This document shows positions 14,472 through 23,959 of a DNA stretch of 49,655 bases, piece after piece (position 1 is the first letter of the stretch; the number at the start of each line of letters is the position of its first letter). A program made the position numbers and the translations under genes. This stretch comes from Bacteroidota bacterium. Its GTDB lineage: Bacteria; Bacteroidota; Bacteroidia; B-17B0; Aurantibacillaceae. The notes below the pieces were generated by a model that had not been told where the DNA came from, searched no databases, and saw only the letters and a list, made by a program, of their open reading frames with translations. Location: NCBI GenBank assembly GCA_025362395.1, contig JANYGK010000067.1, positions 1 through 49,655 on the forward strand, in the 5' to 3' direction.

Positions 14472-16733
14472 TTATTTCTTTTTTTTACCGAGGATCCAAA
14501 ATAATAATACCGGCAATAAAAACAGATCGGCCAATACGGCAATAATAATAGTAATGCAAATTAAAAACCCGAAATAAAACGTGCTTTGAAAATTACTCAC
14601 CATTAAGCTCATAAAGCCTCCCATTAAAATAAAGGTAGTGAGCAGAATGGGTTTCCCGGTTTCAAAATAAGTGCGCTTAAAAGCGTATACCAACGATTTG
14701 CCATAGCCAAGTTCAATTTTGAGCCGCGAAATAAAATGGATGGTATCATCGGTGGCCACCCCAAAAGCAATACTAAATACTAATGATGTTGCCGCTTTTA
14801 ATTCGATACCCGCGTAGCCCATAATGCCGGCTATAATTAATAAGGGCACTACATTAGGTAATATAAATACGATGACCATACGCCAGCTGCGGTGTAAAAA
14901 ATAAGTAAGCAGGGCAATAACTATAATTGAGAAAATAAATCCTTGTGTCATGTTAGTAACCATGTATTGATTATTACGGTCAATTAAATGTGCGGCTCCG
15001 GTAATGCGGATCTCTATATCATTTTGGTTAATATGTGTTTTTATAAATTCTTCAAAGCGTTCGTTCTGCGCGTTCACAACAATACTTCCCACATCACTTA
15101 TTTTTCCGTTAATGCGGGCATAACGTCCGTCAGGGGTAATAATATGCTTAAGGTCTTTGTTTTTTTTATTACTTATTAATTGTTTTTTTACGGCTTCATA
15201 CTCTTCTTTATCCGGAAACGTATTTTCACCTGCAGGCAGGTCATTTAATGCCCTGTTAATATTTTTAGTGATCATGGCAGGCGAATACATAAAGCCCGCG
15301 TGGTATTCTTTTTTTAAAAATTCATCAACAGAATTAAGCTGTTGCATAATATCATAATCCCAAACAGTTTTGTTTTTATTTTTTATTTCAATGGCTAATT
15401 CTAAAGGTCGCACACCGCTATAATGCTTATCGAAGAACATAAAATCCTGCTTAATCCTTACTTTATCGGAAAGATCTTCCAATAATATATTATTTACTTT
15501 TATTTTATAAACGCCAATAATAGATAGGCCAATAATAACTGCCGTAGCGCCAATAATTATTTTCTGACTGCGAAAGATCCAGAACAAGATTTTACGCATT
15601 ACGTTATAAGCCGTGTTATCATGGCTGTGTACTTCTACCAATTTTTTAGGGGTAAAGAAATAGAGTAACGCAGGCAGTAAGGTGTACGTTAGGATAAAGG
15701 CAATAACAATGCCTACGGATGTAAAGATCCCGAAATCTCTTATCGGTACGATGCTTGAAAATAACAGTGATAAAAATCCTACTACGGTTGTAATAAGTGT
15801 TAAAAAGGTTGGGAAGCCTACTTCCTTTAGTATTAGAGGAAAAATATGTTGCTTGGGTGTGCCTTTGCCGATCTCTTCAAAATATTTGGAAAAGAAATGG
15901 ACGACATCGCTCATGCCCGATATAAATATCATCACAGGCAGCATCACCGTCATAATATCCAATGGCTGGCCCACCATCGACATGATGCCGAGAGTCCAAA
16001 AGATAGACACAATAACAATGGTAATAGGAACTACCACACCGTAAGCAGAACGGAATGATAACCAGAGAAACACAACAATTAAAATAAACGAAATGCCTAA
16101 AAAGTATTTAAATTCCTTCTGCAGATTCTCCAGATATACTGCCTGTGCCACAATACGGCCCACAAAGTGAACATCGTCAAACTTATATTTTTTAAAAGCG
16201 GCTTCAATATTTTTAGCAAGGCTGTCACACTTTATTTTACTGAGTCCTTCATCCGTTTTTATAAAAATAGAAATAGATTTAGCGTCATTCGGAAAAAAAG
16301 AACCGATGAGTTCGGGTGTATTATAAATGATCACACTGTCTTCTTTATACAGTGTTTCATCTTCTATATGCAGCAGTCGCTTTTGTATAGGAGCCAACCC
16401 GCTTAAAGAAATGTTTTTAATATTGGTTGGCGAAATAATTTTGTTGATGTAACGAATGTTTTTCAAGTCATTTGAAAGAGCTTCTACTTTTTGAAGAAAA
16501 TCTTTTTTGAAAATTCCTTTTTTATTTTCTAAGCCTAACAATACAAATTCATTGTCCCATTCAAACCGATCCCGGTGTGTATGGTATACCTCCAGTTCAC
16601 TGTCTTCATTGGGGAAAAATGCTTCGAAGTCGTAATTAAATTTAAGGTCTTTTATTTTGAAAGCGCAAATAACAGTGAACGCAACCACAAAACCTAAAAC
16701 AACATAACTTAATTTTTTTTGGTTCAATTTCAT
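14472..16733 (-). CDS. RND/MMPL-family permease
   Basis: The 753-residue inner-membrane protein has the duplicated RND layout. There is one membrane segment near the N-terminus (about 9-27), a periplasmic domain, and a block of about five segments around 205-365 (FLGISFILIVVFLWLSF, ILTYTLLPALLYFF). A second single segment near 390-410, a second periplasmic domain and a final block from about 595 follow. The length and single-protein architecture match MMPL/patched-like exporters rather than the roughly 1000-residue AcrB group. No periplasmic adaptor or outer-membrane factor gene is adjacent, so the substrate (often lipids in such families) cannot be told. Confidence 0.8.
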   Translation of the reverse strand: MKLNQKKLSYVVLGFVVAFTVICAFKIKDLKFNYDFEAFFPNEDSELEVYHTHRDRFEWDNEFVLLGLENKKGIFKKDFLQKVEALSNDLKNIRYINKIISPTNIKNISLSGLAPIQKRLLHIEDETLYKEDSVIIYNTPELIGSFFPNDAKSISIFIKTDEGLSKIKCDSLAKNIEAAFKKYKFDDVHFVGRIVAQAVYLENLQKEFKYFLGISFILIVVFLWLSFRSAYGVVVPITIVIVSIFWTLGIMSMVGQPLDIMTVMLPVMIFISGMSDVVHFFSKYFEEIGKGTPKQHIFPLILKEVGFPTFLTLITTVVGFLSLLFSSIVPIRDFGIFTSVGIVIAFILTYTLLPALLYFFTPKKLVEVHSHDNTAYNVMRKILFWIFRSQKIIIGATAVIIGLSIIGVYKIKVNNILLEDLSDKVRIKQDFMFFDKHYSGVRPLELAIEIKNKNKTVWDYDIMQQLNSVDEFLKKEYHAGFMYSPAMITKNINRALNDLPAGENTFPDKEEYEAVKKQLISNKKNKDLKHIITPDGRYARINGKISDVGSIVVNAQNERFEEFIKTHINQNDIEIRITGAAHLIDRNNQYMVTNMTQGFIFSIIVIALLTYFLHRSWRMVIVFILPNVVPLLIIAGIMGYAGIELKAATSLVFSIAFGVATDDTIHFISRLKIELGYGKSLVYAFKRTYFETGKPILLTTFILMGGFMSLMVSNFQSTFYFGFLICITIIIAVLADLFLLPVLLFWILGKKKK

Positions 16734-16772
16734 TTGTAAATATGTTTTATTGTTTTAAAAAACAGTGCATGA

Positions 16773-18152
16773 TCAATTATGCATATCTGTTAAGTAAATA
16801 ATAGAACCAATAACACCTGCACTAAGTTCAAGTTCGCGCTTATTTATTTTATCAAACGTATCATCAGCTGTATGATGGTAGTCAAAATATTTTTGCCCGT
16901 CGGGTTCAAAACCAATCAAAGGCACACCTAATTGTTTTAAAGGAGAAATATCTGCACCGCCTCCTCCTCTTTCAATATATTGTAAAAAATAAGGATTTAA
17001 CAGTTCTTTAAAGCTCACCAATTTTTTATAAAGGCCTAACGTAGTATCGGCCCCAATACCCCGCGGAGAAAAGCCACCGGCATCACTTTCTAAAGCAGCA
17101 ATGTGTTTTAATTTATTTTTTTTAGTGTCTTCCAAATACGCTCTGCCTCCCGCACCGCCGTTTTCTTCATTCATAAACGCTACTGCACGAATGGTATGCC
17201 TTGGTTTAATGCCTTGTTTTTTATACATAGCTAACACTTCAATACTTTGTACAACGCCTGCACCATCATCGTGTGCGCCTTGTCCGAGGTCCCACGAATC
17301 TAAATGGCCGCCCGCCAAAATTATTTCATTTGGTTTTTGTGTTCCTTTTATTTCGCCTACTACATTAAAAGAAGGCTCGTCTTTTAAGGTAGCACAATTC
17401 ATTTTTAAACTTACTTTCAGTTTTGGATTTTCTTTCAGCTCTTTTAAAAGTTTATCGGCAGCTACATAACTCATGGCACAGCAAGGAATCTTTGTTTTGC
17501 AAACCGTTGTATCATAGCCCATAGCACCTGTGTGAGGAAAATCATTATTAATGGAGCTCATGCTTCTTACAATAGTTGCTACAGCGCCATACTTAGCGGC
17601 TTTGCTCGGGCCGGCCCAACGGTATTTTACGGTTTCTCCATAGCAGGTGCCTGTGCTTAAATGTTGGTGATCAAAAAACACGTTATAAAAAACGATCTTC
17701 CCTTTAACTCCGGCTTCTCCTAATTTATCGAGCTCATCGAAGCTATTTACCTCAATAACTTCTGCAATAAGTCCCGGTATTGGTGTAGCTACCGAACCTC
17801 CTAAGGCGCAAATAGTATAAGTTGTTTTTTGTTTGGTTTTTATATTTACAGTCGTGCAGGTTTCTTTTACACCTCTTACCCAATGCGGTACCATGCAAGG
17901 CTGTAAATAAACGGTGTCAGCACCGGCTTCATACATGGCTTTCTTAGCCCATGTTACAGCTTGTGCCGCTTGCGTTGACCCGCTTATGCGCCCGCCGATT
18001 TGTGTGGTTAAATATTCTAAATTTTTATAGCAGTGACTTTCGGTTAAATAAAAATCAAAAATTTTTCTGAGAGAGGTACTGTCTTGTGACGGAGATTGTG
18101 CAAATGAAACACTATTCAAAAAAACAGCTGATAAAATGTAGAATTTACTCAT
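16773..18152 (-). CDS. M28-family zinc aminopeptidase, carboxypeptidase Q-like, exported
   Basis: I chose the ATG ending at 18152 because the protein then starts MSKFYILSAVFLNSVSFAQ, a clean signal peptide (459 residues); the open frame reaches 18221. A protease-associated insert lies around 120-240. The M28 metal and catalytic residues are present: His283 (GGHLDSWDLG), Asp295/296 (HDDGAG), Glu329-Glu330 (FMNEENGG), Asp357 (LESDAGG) and His427 (DYHHTADDTFDKI). It should hydrolyse peptides with a co-catalytic zinc pair outside the cytoplasm. It is followed 39 nt later by the RND gene on the same strand. Confidence 0.9.
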   Translation of the reverse strand: MSKFYILSAVFLNSVSFAQSPSQDSTSLRKIFDFYLTESHCYKNLEYLTTQIGGRISGSTQAAQAVTWAKKAMYEAGADTVYLQPCMVPHWVRGVKETCTTVNIKTKQKTTYTICALGGSVATPIPGLIAEVIEVNSFDELDKLGEAGVKGKIVFYNVFFDHQHLSTGTCYGETVKYRWAGPSKAAKYGAVATIVRSMSSINNDFPHTGAMGYDTTVCKTKIPCCAMSYVAADKLLKELKENPKLKVSLKMNCATLKDEPSFNVVGEIKGTQKPNEIILAGGHLDSWDLGQGAHDDGAGVVQSIEVLAMYKKQGIKPRHTIRAVAFMNEENGGAGGRAYLEDTKKNKLKHIAALESDAGGFSPRGIGADTTLGLYKKLVSFKELLNPYFLQYIERGGGGADISPLKQLGVPLIGFEPDGQKYFDYHHTADDTFDKINKRELELSAGVIGSIIYLTDMHN

Positions 18153-18261
18153 TATAGAATTGTAATTAATGAGTTTAAAAATACGGTTTTTTGCGGAATG
18201 AATTAGGGTATAGAAATACACTACAAAACGGTAAGTATGAGCTAAAAATTTTTACGACTTT

Positions 18262-18933
18262 TTAAAATTGCCCCGCTTCTATCAGCTTAATGGCACGTTC
18301 AATCATAATATCTTCACCTTTCGGGTCATATTCAGACTTCATATTACTTCCAAAGAGGCGAGCCAGGCTTTGCCACATAAACGCCTGGAAATTACCGCGC
18401 AGATCTTTTACCAGTTGATAGCCGGTGTTCCCTGTTTCACGATCAATGAGTTTTAATAAAATTCTTCCCTGCGTTATCGTAAGGTCTTTCATCGGCTCCT
18501 CAAACTCATCCTTTAATTGTTTTTCTATAATTTTTAAATAGGCCTTTTTTAGTTTTTCACTCGGCATCTTTTCCAGGATTACGTTATACTCCTTTAGCTT
18601 AGCAGCAGCGAGTATTGCATACGGATATACTTTTTTGACATTGTATTTAACACGTGTCCATTCTTCGTATTGTTTTTTGTTTTTATAAATATAATCCGCG
18701 TATACATATATATCCTGGAACCTAATAGATGGAATAGTGTCGCCGTTATAGATTTCGGCATAAACCCTGTATTGCGTTTTTTGTTTTTCGGCAGGCACAA
18801 TAACATCGTCCGTTGTTTGAGAAATACTTTGAAAAGAAAGGGAGAATAATACTGATATTAAAGTAACAACTAAAGTAGAGTTCCGTTTTTTCCGGAAACA
18901 AATTATTACTCTATTATAAAACAGGGTATTCAT
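18262..18933 (-). CDS. DUF4294 family protein
   Basis: The 223-residue protein has an N-terminal hydrophobic signal region (STLVVTLISVLFSLSFQSISQ). It then carries a conserved Bacteroidota domain rich in Lys/Tyr (YVYADYIYKNKKQYEEW, YNVKKVYPYAILAAAKL) with a helical C-terminal half (DLRGNFQAFMWQSLARLFG). This fits DUF4294, whose function is not established. It lies between the accC terminator and the M28 gene and is probably read from its own promoter just upstream. The start could also be a few codons inside. Confidence 0.75.
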   Translation of the reverse strand: MNTLFYNRVIICFRKKRNSTLVVTLISVLFSLSFQSISQTTDDVIVPAEKQKTQYRVYAEIYNGDTIPSIRFQDIYVYADYIYKNKKQYEEWTRVKYNVKKVYPYAILAAAKLKEYNVILEKMPSEKLKKAYLKIIEKQLKDEFEEPMKDLTITQGRILLKLIDRETGNTGYQLVKDLRGNFQAFMWQSLARLFGSNMKSEYDPKGEDIMIERAIKLIEAGQF

Positions 18934-18955
18934 TTATACTTTAATTCCTTTAACG

Positions 18956-18978
18956 AAAAAGGTAACCTTTGGGTTACC
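18956..18978 (-). terminator. Intrinsic terminator after the biotin carboxylase gene
   Basis: On the minus strand GGTAACC-CAAA-GGTTACC is followed by TTTTT. It starts 7 nt past the carboxylase stop codon and separates that gene from the DUF4294 gene. Confidence 0.8.
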
Positions 18979-18984
18979 TCTCAA

Positions 18985-20466
18985 TTACACGCGGTTTAAG
19001 CGCCATTTCGATTTACCGGGAGACTCATTTCTCAGTTCCTTAGCGGTATTAGACAAACTCGATGCCACAAACGCGCTAAAAATGGAAGCAACCTCTTCCT
19101 CCTCTTTATTAAAATTATTTAACATCTCAGGCTTAAAATATTTAGGAATAAATCCTGTGTCAAATTTTCCGGTTACAAAAGCTTCATGTTTTAATACAAA
19201 AGCGCAAAAGTTCAATGTAGTCTCCACCCCCGTAATTTCGTAATCGGCAATGGCCCTTAGCATTTTTTCAATGGCCTCTGTCCTGTCTTTACCATGCACA
19301 ATTAATTTAGCAATCATAGGATCGTAAAAAATAGGAATGTCCATTCCTTCTTCAAAAGCGTCATCCACACGCACTCCCGGGCCTGTAGGCACCCTGTATG
19401 TTTTTAATTTACCGATGTCGGGTAAAAAATTGTTTGCCGGATCTTCCGCGCATACACGCACTTCAATAGAGTGCCCGTTAATTTTAAGATCATCTTGTGT
19501 AAACGCTAATTTTTCTCCCATAGCTACTTTTATCTGTTCTTTTACAAGATCAAGCCCTGTAATAAATTCAGATACGGGATGCTCCACCTGTAAGCGTGTA
19601 TTCATTTCCAGAAAATAAAAATTAAGCTGATCGTCCAATAAAAATTCAACCGTGCCCGCACCGCTATAGTTGCAGGCCTTCGCCACATTAACGGCGCATT
19701 CGCCCATGGCTTTTCTAAGTTCGGGAGTCAGAACAGAGGAAGGCGCTTCTTCAATTAATTTTTGATGGCGACGTTGAATGCTGCACTCACGCTCAAATAA
19801 ATACACACAGTTTCCGTAATTATCGGCCAGTAATTGTATTTCAATATGTCTTGGGCCTGACGCATAACGCTCAATAAATACGGCACCGTTCCCAAAAGCG
19901 GAAATAGCCTCGCTTATAGCCATCTTCATTTGCTCTTCTACTTCACTTTCTTTTTCAACAAGGCGCATTCCTTTACCACCGCCACCGGCAGAAGCTTTTA
20001 TTAATAAAGGAAAACCAATTTCTTTAGCCAATTTAGTTGCATCGGCAAGGTCACTTATAGCTCCTTCAGAACCCGGGATCATTGGTACATTGTATTTTTT
20101 TGCCGTTGCCTTAGCGCTTAATTTATCGCCCATCAGGTCCATGGCTTCAGCGCTCGGCCCAATAAATATAATACCGGCCTTAACCACCTTTCTTACAAAA
20201 TCCGCATTTTCCGATAAAAATCCGTAGCCCGGGTGTATGGCATCTACCCCTAATTCCTTACATAAGGCAATTATTTTATCGCCTTGTAAATACGATTGTG
20301 AGCTTGGGGGCGGCCCTACACAAACTGCTTCATCGGCATAACGTACAAAAGGCGCGTTCCTGTCTGCTTCGCTGTAAATAGCAACGGTTTTTATTCCCAT
20401 TTCTTTGGCGCTGCGCATGATACGCAAGGCTATTTCTCCCCTGTTGGCAATTAATATCTTCTTCAT
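18985..20466 (-). CDS. accC: Biotin carboxylase subunit of acyl-CoA carboxylase
   Basis: It carboxylates protein-bound biotin with ATP and bicarbonate for fatty-acid or acyl-CoA carboxylation. The 493 residues hold an N-terminal domain (MKKILIANRGEIALRIMRSA, HPGYGFLSEN at 79-88), an ATP-grasp domain with the glycine loop KASAGGGGKGM (157-167), ERECSIQRRHQK, and EMNTRLQVEHPVSE with the active-site region, then the C-terminal carboxylase domain. There is no biotinyl (BCCP) or carboxyltransferase domain, so these must be encoded elsewhere. It is slightly longer than E. coli AccC (449) because of a C-terminal extension typical of Bacteroidota copies. It may serve propionyl-CoA rather than acetyl-CoA carboxylase; the sequence does not decide. 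Confidence 0.9.
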   Translation of the reverse strand: MKKILIANRGEIALRIMRSAKEMGIKTVAIYSEADRNAPFVRYADEAVCVGPPPSSQSYLQGDKIIALCKELGVDAIHPGYGFLSENADFVRKVVKAGIIFIGPSAEAMDLMGDKLSAKATAKKYNVPMIPGSEGAISDLADATKLAKEIGFPLLIKASAGGGGKGMRLVEKESEVEEQMKMAISEAISAFGNGAVFIERYASGPRHIEIQLLADNYGNCVYLFERECSIQRRHQKLIEEAPSSVLTPELRKAMGECAVNVAKACNYSGAGTVEFLLDDQLNFYFLEMNTRLQVEHPVSEFITGLDLVKEQIKVAMGEKLAFTQDDLKINGHSIEVRVCAEDPANNFLPDIGKLKTYRVPTGPGVRVDDAFEEGMDIPIFYDPMIAKLIVHGKDRTEAIEKMLRAIADYEITGVETTLNFCAFVLKHEAFVTGKFDTGFIPKYFKPEMLNNFNKEEEEVASIFSAFVASSLSNTAKELRNESPGKSKWRLNRV

Positions 20467-20640
20467 AATACTGGATCTATATAATAGACGAATATACTAT
20501 AAATTCTTTTTTTGCCGGTTCCTTTTCTTGAAAATTGTAGAAAGTATGTTATTTTAAAATCAGTTTTGTTGATAGTTTGTGAATACTCTGAATAGCGATA
20601 TCAGGGCTTTTTTATAATATTTGTTAAAATACTTGCCACT

Positions 20641-23001
20641 ATGAAAAAACTGCTACTTTCCCTTTCTGTTTTATTATTTGCTTGTGCGCTGCATGCACAG
20701 GATTTTAATTTAGACGACCTGCCAAACCATTTAGTAAGAGAGTTAAATAAATTCAGAAACTTAAACGGGCTTGATACCTTTGAAGTAAATGATATTTTAA
20801 TTAATGCTGCAGCTATTGATGCCAAAAAAATGGCTAAATCAGGCCAGGCAAAAGTAGATCCCGAAAAAGTAAAAAAGAATTTAGTAAAGGCCGGCGGCAC
20901 AAATAAAGGAGAAGAAACCGCCATGCTCGCTCCTGTGAGTAAAGGCAGAGACACATATAATACCGCGCAGGTAGCAAAGGTTATTTGGACGCGTTGGGAA
21001 AATACTAAAAAAGATAAGGCCGTTTTGCTCAGTCCGCAATACATGATGGTTGGGTTTAAATGCACCATGGATAAGGATAATAAAAAAGTAGTGGCTGTTG
21101 CTGTATACGGTGGTTACGACAGCTTTAATGCCGGTGCCAAGAAGAAAAAAGAATTAGCGGTGCCGTTCAATACAAAATCTAAAAAATTGCAAGCACCTGA
21201 TCTTAAAGCATGCAAAAACTGTGATAAATGGAAAAACTACGATCTGCTGCAAAAAGGGTTAACGGTTGAAAACGGAAAAATCTATTTAGAATATGCAAAC
21301 CTTAAAGACCTGAAACGCTTGTTGAAGAAAACAAAAGACGGATTGGCTGTAGACATTGTGCAGCGCGCCCAGTATGAGAAACCGGATTATAACATTGTAG
21401 ATAACAATTTGCAAAGTAAAGGAGTAATGCAAAAAGTAATTTATAAAGACAATGTGTTTTCTAAAAATTTAATTAAACCCGACAAAAAAGCTAAGAAAAA
21501 GATCAAGACCAATAAACTAAGGTTAGAAATGGGTAAATTCAATAAGAAAATTACAGGTCCTTATGAATTAAATTTAATTGTGGTGCAGGATGGGCACGTT
21601 TGCAGAACCGTAACACGAAGCTATTTAGAGGAAGGCGATCAAGATAGTAATACGCCTATCGGTTTGCTGCCTGCCCCCGAAAGTGTTGGTTTAAAGCCGC
21701 CTTTTGAGCCAAAATCAGAAAGCTCAATTTTAAATTTCACCATTCCTTTCGAAAAAAATAAATCTGAATTTAAAGCGGAAGATGTTCAGCCTTTTATCAG
21801 GGCATTAAATGAACCTGATTTTGTGATCGACGGCTTATACATTTATGCCTATTCATCTATTGAAGGAGATGCCAAGGCTAATGCCAAGCTGCAACGTAAG
21901 CGCGCGGAAAGCGTAACTAAAGTGTTGCAAAGCATGCAGAACAATAAAATAAACCCTACTATTGAAACAAAAGATTCGTGGAATTTATTTGAAATGGAAA
22001 TGGAAGACGGAAAATATGCGGAGCTTGTGAAAATGGGTAAAGATAAAGCCGTTAAAAAAATTAATGCTGACGGCTCTTTATTAAGCGAACTGGAACCTGT
22101 TTTGGCGAAGCAACGTTTTGCACAAATTGTGATGGATGTAACCTATGATATTTCAGGCGATAAGGAACAACGTTTTACCACCGTTTCTTTTAACCGTGCG
22201 TTAAAGGCAAATAAAATACCGCAGGCTTATAAAATTATGGAATACGCTGCTACAAAAGTTATTCAGAAAAAATATACGGAAGACGCTATGGATAGTCTAA
22301 AACTGCCCAATGATGCTAAGTTTGCTAATTTTATGAATAATAAGGTCTACTTTAATTATTTAGGTAACAGCAGTATTGTGGATGAAGATGATTATATTGA
22401 ATTGAAACGATTAGAAAAACTGGATCCTGCAAATGATGTGATTCGCTATAACAGGATTTTTAGTTCTATAAAATTAGATACAAGCTTAGGCACAAAAGAG
22501 CAGCAGTCTAAATTACAACAAGACATTGACGCTTTATATAAATCGAAGATCACTAAAAAACAAGTGGACGGCTTAAATATTGAATGGCAATTTAAAATTA
22601 TGGAATCATTGGATACCGTTGAAAATGCAGAGCCTCAAATTGAAGCCTGTATTACACGCATCAAAAGCTTTTATAATTTTAAAGACGCCACCTGGCAAAA
22701 TGCTTTAAAGTTGGCGTATGTATTTACCCGGGGAAAAGATTATAAATTCTCCGGTAATATACTCGAGCCTTTCTTAAAAGTAGAGGGTGTAGATGAAGGA
22801 TTATTATTCAGCTACATCTCAATAGCATCTCACTTGCCTGAAAAGTTTTACAGCCGTAATTTTAACGATGCCTTGCATAAAGCAAAAGAAAAAAATCCTC
22901 AAAGGTATTGTGAGCTCTTTGGTGACCCGAGAATGTCGTTTCAGGTATTAGGCAACCCTAATGCTAAAGCGGATTACAAAGAAGCAGGCTGTGCAAAATA
23001 A
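20641..23001 (+). CDS. Secreted CAP-like plus OmpA-like protein
   Basis: The 786-residue protein has a signal peptide (KKLLLSLSVLLFACALHAQ). Residues about 25-165 look like a CAP/SCP fold (LVRELNKFRNLNGLDTFEVN, VIWTRWENTKKDKAVLL, YMMVGFKCTMD) but lack the usual His-rich active site. Residues about 362-507 resemble an OmpA-type peptidoglycan-binding region (FTIPFEKNKSEF, YSSIEGDAKANAKLQRKRAESV). A helical C-terminal part follows. It may act at the envelope; the combination is unusual and the exact function unknown. It is divergent from accC and about 50 nt upstream of the attenuator leader. Confidence 0.6.
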   Translation: MKKLLLSLSVLLFACALHAQDFNLDDLPNHLVRELNKFRNLNGLDTFEVNDILINAAAIDAKKMAKSGQAKVDPEKVKKNLVKAGGTNKGEETAMLAPVSKGRDTYNTAQVAKVIWTRWENTKKDKAVLLSPQYMMVGFKCTMDKDNKKVVAVAVYGGYDSFNAGAKKKKELAVPFNTKSKKLQAPDLKACKNCDKWKNYDLLQKGLTVENGKIYLEYANLKDLKRLLKKTKDGLAVDIVQRAQYEKPDYNIVDNNLQSKGVMQKVIYKDNVFSKNLIKPDKKAKKKIKTNKLRLEMGKFNKKITGPYELNLIVVQDGHVCRTVTRSYLEEGDQDSNTPIGLLPAPESVGLKPPFEPKSESSILNFTIPFEKNKSEFKAEDVQPFIRALNEPDFVIDGLYIYAYSSIEGDAKANAKLQRKRAESVTKVLQSMQNNKINPTIETKDSWNLFEMEMEDGKYAELVKMGKDKAVKKINADGSLLSELEPVLAKQRFAQIVMDVTYDISGDKEQRFTTVSFNRALKANKIPQAYKIMEYAATKVIQKKYTEDAMDSLKLPNDAKFANFMNNKVYFNYLGNSSIVDEDDYIELKRLEKLDPANDVIRYNRIFSSIKLDTSLGTKEQQSKLQQDIDALYKSKITKKQVDGLNIEWQFKIMESLDTVENAEPQIEACITRIKSFYNFKDATWQNALKLAYVFTRGKDYKFSGNILEPFLKVEGVDEGLLFSYISIASHLPEKFYSRNFNDALHKAKEKNPQRYCELFGDPRMSFQVLGNPNAKADYKEAGCAK

Positions 23002-23051
23002 AAATGTTCAATTAAATTTTTAATATTCGAATTATTACTTAGTATTGTATA

Positions 23052-23111
23052 ATGAAAAAAATGAACACCTCTTTCTATTATTATTACCTGCTTTCAGTTA
23101 TGAAACGGTAA
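23052..23111 (+). CDS. Phe/Tyr-rich leader peptide of an attenuator
   Basis: This 19-codon ORF encodes MKKMNTSFYYYYLLSVMKR. It has one Phe and four consecutive Tyr codons (23073-23087). The TAA is at 23109-23111. It lies upstream of a strong terminator and of the phenylalanine 4-hydroxylase gene, which makes tyrosine from phenylalanine. That is exactly the arrangement of ribosome-mediated attenuation. No other role for it is apparent. Confidence 0.75.
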   Translation: MKKMNTSFYYYYLLSVMKR

Positions 23112-23177
23112 AGTGTGCGTAATATTTTTATTTTACAATACTAAATACAACCCGTTTCTTTTGAAACGGGTTTTTTT
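23102..23177 (+). promoter_or_regulatory. Attenuator: antiterminator/terminator switch
   Basis: GAAACGG at 23102-23108 (end of the leader ORF) is complementary to CCGTTTC at 23152-23158, the left arm of the terminator. A ribosome stalled on the Tyr codons 23076-23087 would leave GAAACGG free to form the antiterminator and expression would proceed. A ribosome reaching the stop codon would cover it and the terminator would fold. This predicts induction when tyrosine is short. Confidence 0.7.
23149..23177 (+). terminator. Intrinsic terminator of the attenuator
   Basis: AACCCGTTTC-TTTT-GAAACGGGTT is a perfect 10-bp stem followed by a run of T (23171-23177). It lies 34 nt before the hydroxylase start. 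Confidence 0.9.
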
Positions 23178-23211
23178 ATGAGCTTATATTAACCTCTAAA
23201 ACCAAAATACG

Positions 23212-23955
23212 ATGATCAACAAAAGACCAACAAGGCAAATTTATACGGACTATACGCCACAAGACCTTAACGTATGGCAAACCTTATTTACCCGGCAGAT
23301 GGAAATTTTACAGCCGATAGTTTCTTCAGAATATTTAAATGCTTTGAAAGCTGTTAATTTTACCGCAGCTAAAATTCCTGATTTTGAAGAGATCAATTAC
23401 TTATTAAAACCGCTGACAGGTTGGTCGTTAGAAGTAGTGCCGAATATTAGCCCTCAACATGAATTTTTTGAATACTTGTCGAAGAAAAAATTTACGGCAA
23501 CCTGCTGGTTACGCACTTTTGATCAATTAGATTACCTGGAAGAGCCTGATATGTTTCATGATGTATTTGGCCATGTGCCATTGTTGAGCAATATACATTA
23601 TGTTGCCTTTTTTAAAGGCATCAGCACTATTTTTTTAAAGTACAAAAATAATGATCGGGTAATTGAATTGCTTGGAAGAATGTATTGGTTTACCATTGAA
23701 TTTGGGCTTATAAAAGAAAACCATGCTTTAAAAATTTACGGTGCGGGAATTATTTCTTCCAAAGGAGAAACCCGGCACTGCATGAGTGATCAGGCTGTTC
23801 ATTTGCCGTTTGATGTAGAAAATATTTTTAATACGTCTTTTAGAACAGATATTTACCAGAAAACTTATTTTGTGATTGAATCATTCGACCAATTATACAA
23901 GTCGTTATCACAAATAGAAGAAGCATTAAAGGAATATATAACTGTTGCTTTGTAA
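23212..23955 (+). CDS. phhA: Phenylalanine 4-monooxygenase
   Basis: It hydroxylates phenylalanine to tyrosine with a tetrahydropterin cofactor, O2 and non-heme iron in the cytoplasm. The 247 residues cover only the catalytic domain, as in other bacterial enzymes. Iron ligands are visible as His116 and His121 (FHDVFGH) and Glu163 (MYWFTIEFG). Other family signatures are LEEPDMFHDVFGHVPLL and YGAGIISSKGET. It has no ACT regulatory domain. The upstream leader peptide, antiterminator and terminator place it under tyrosine-sensitive attenuation. No pterin dehydratase gene is adjacent. Confidence 0.92.
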   Translation: MINKRPTRQIYTDYTPQDLNVWQTLFTRQMEILQPIVSSEYLNALKAVNFTAAKIPDFEEINYLLKPLTGWSLEVVPNISPQHEFFEYLSKKKFTATCWLRTFDQLDYLEEPDMFHDVFGHVPLLSNIHYVAFFKGISTIFLKYKNNDRVIELLGRMYWFTIEFGLIKENHALKIYGAGIISSKGETRHCMSDQAVHLPFDVENIFNTSFRTDIYQKTYFVIESFDQLYKSLSQIEEALKEYITVAL

Positions 23956-23959
23956 CAAG

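Noticed and set aside
14423-14542. Longer N-terminus for phosphofructokinase (start at 14542)
   Set aside because: The extra 40 residues overlap the RND gene and precede the conserved MIKKIGLITSGGD start.
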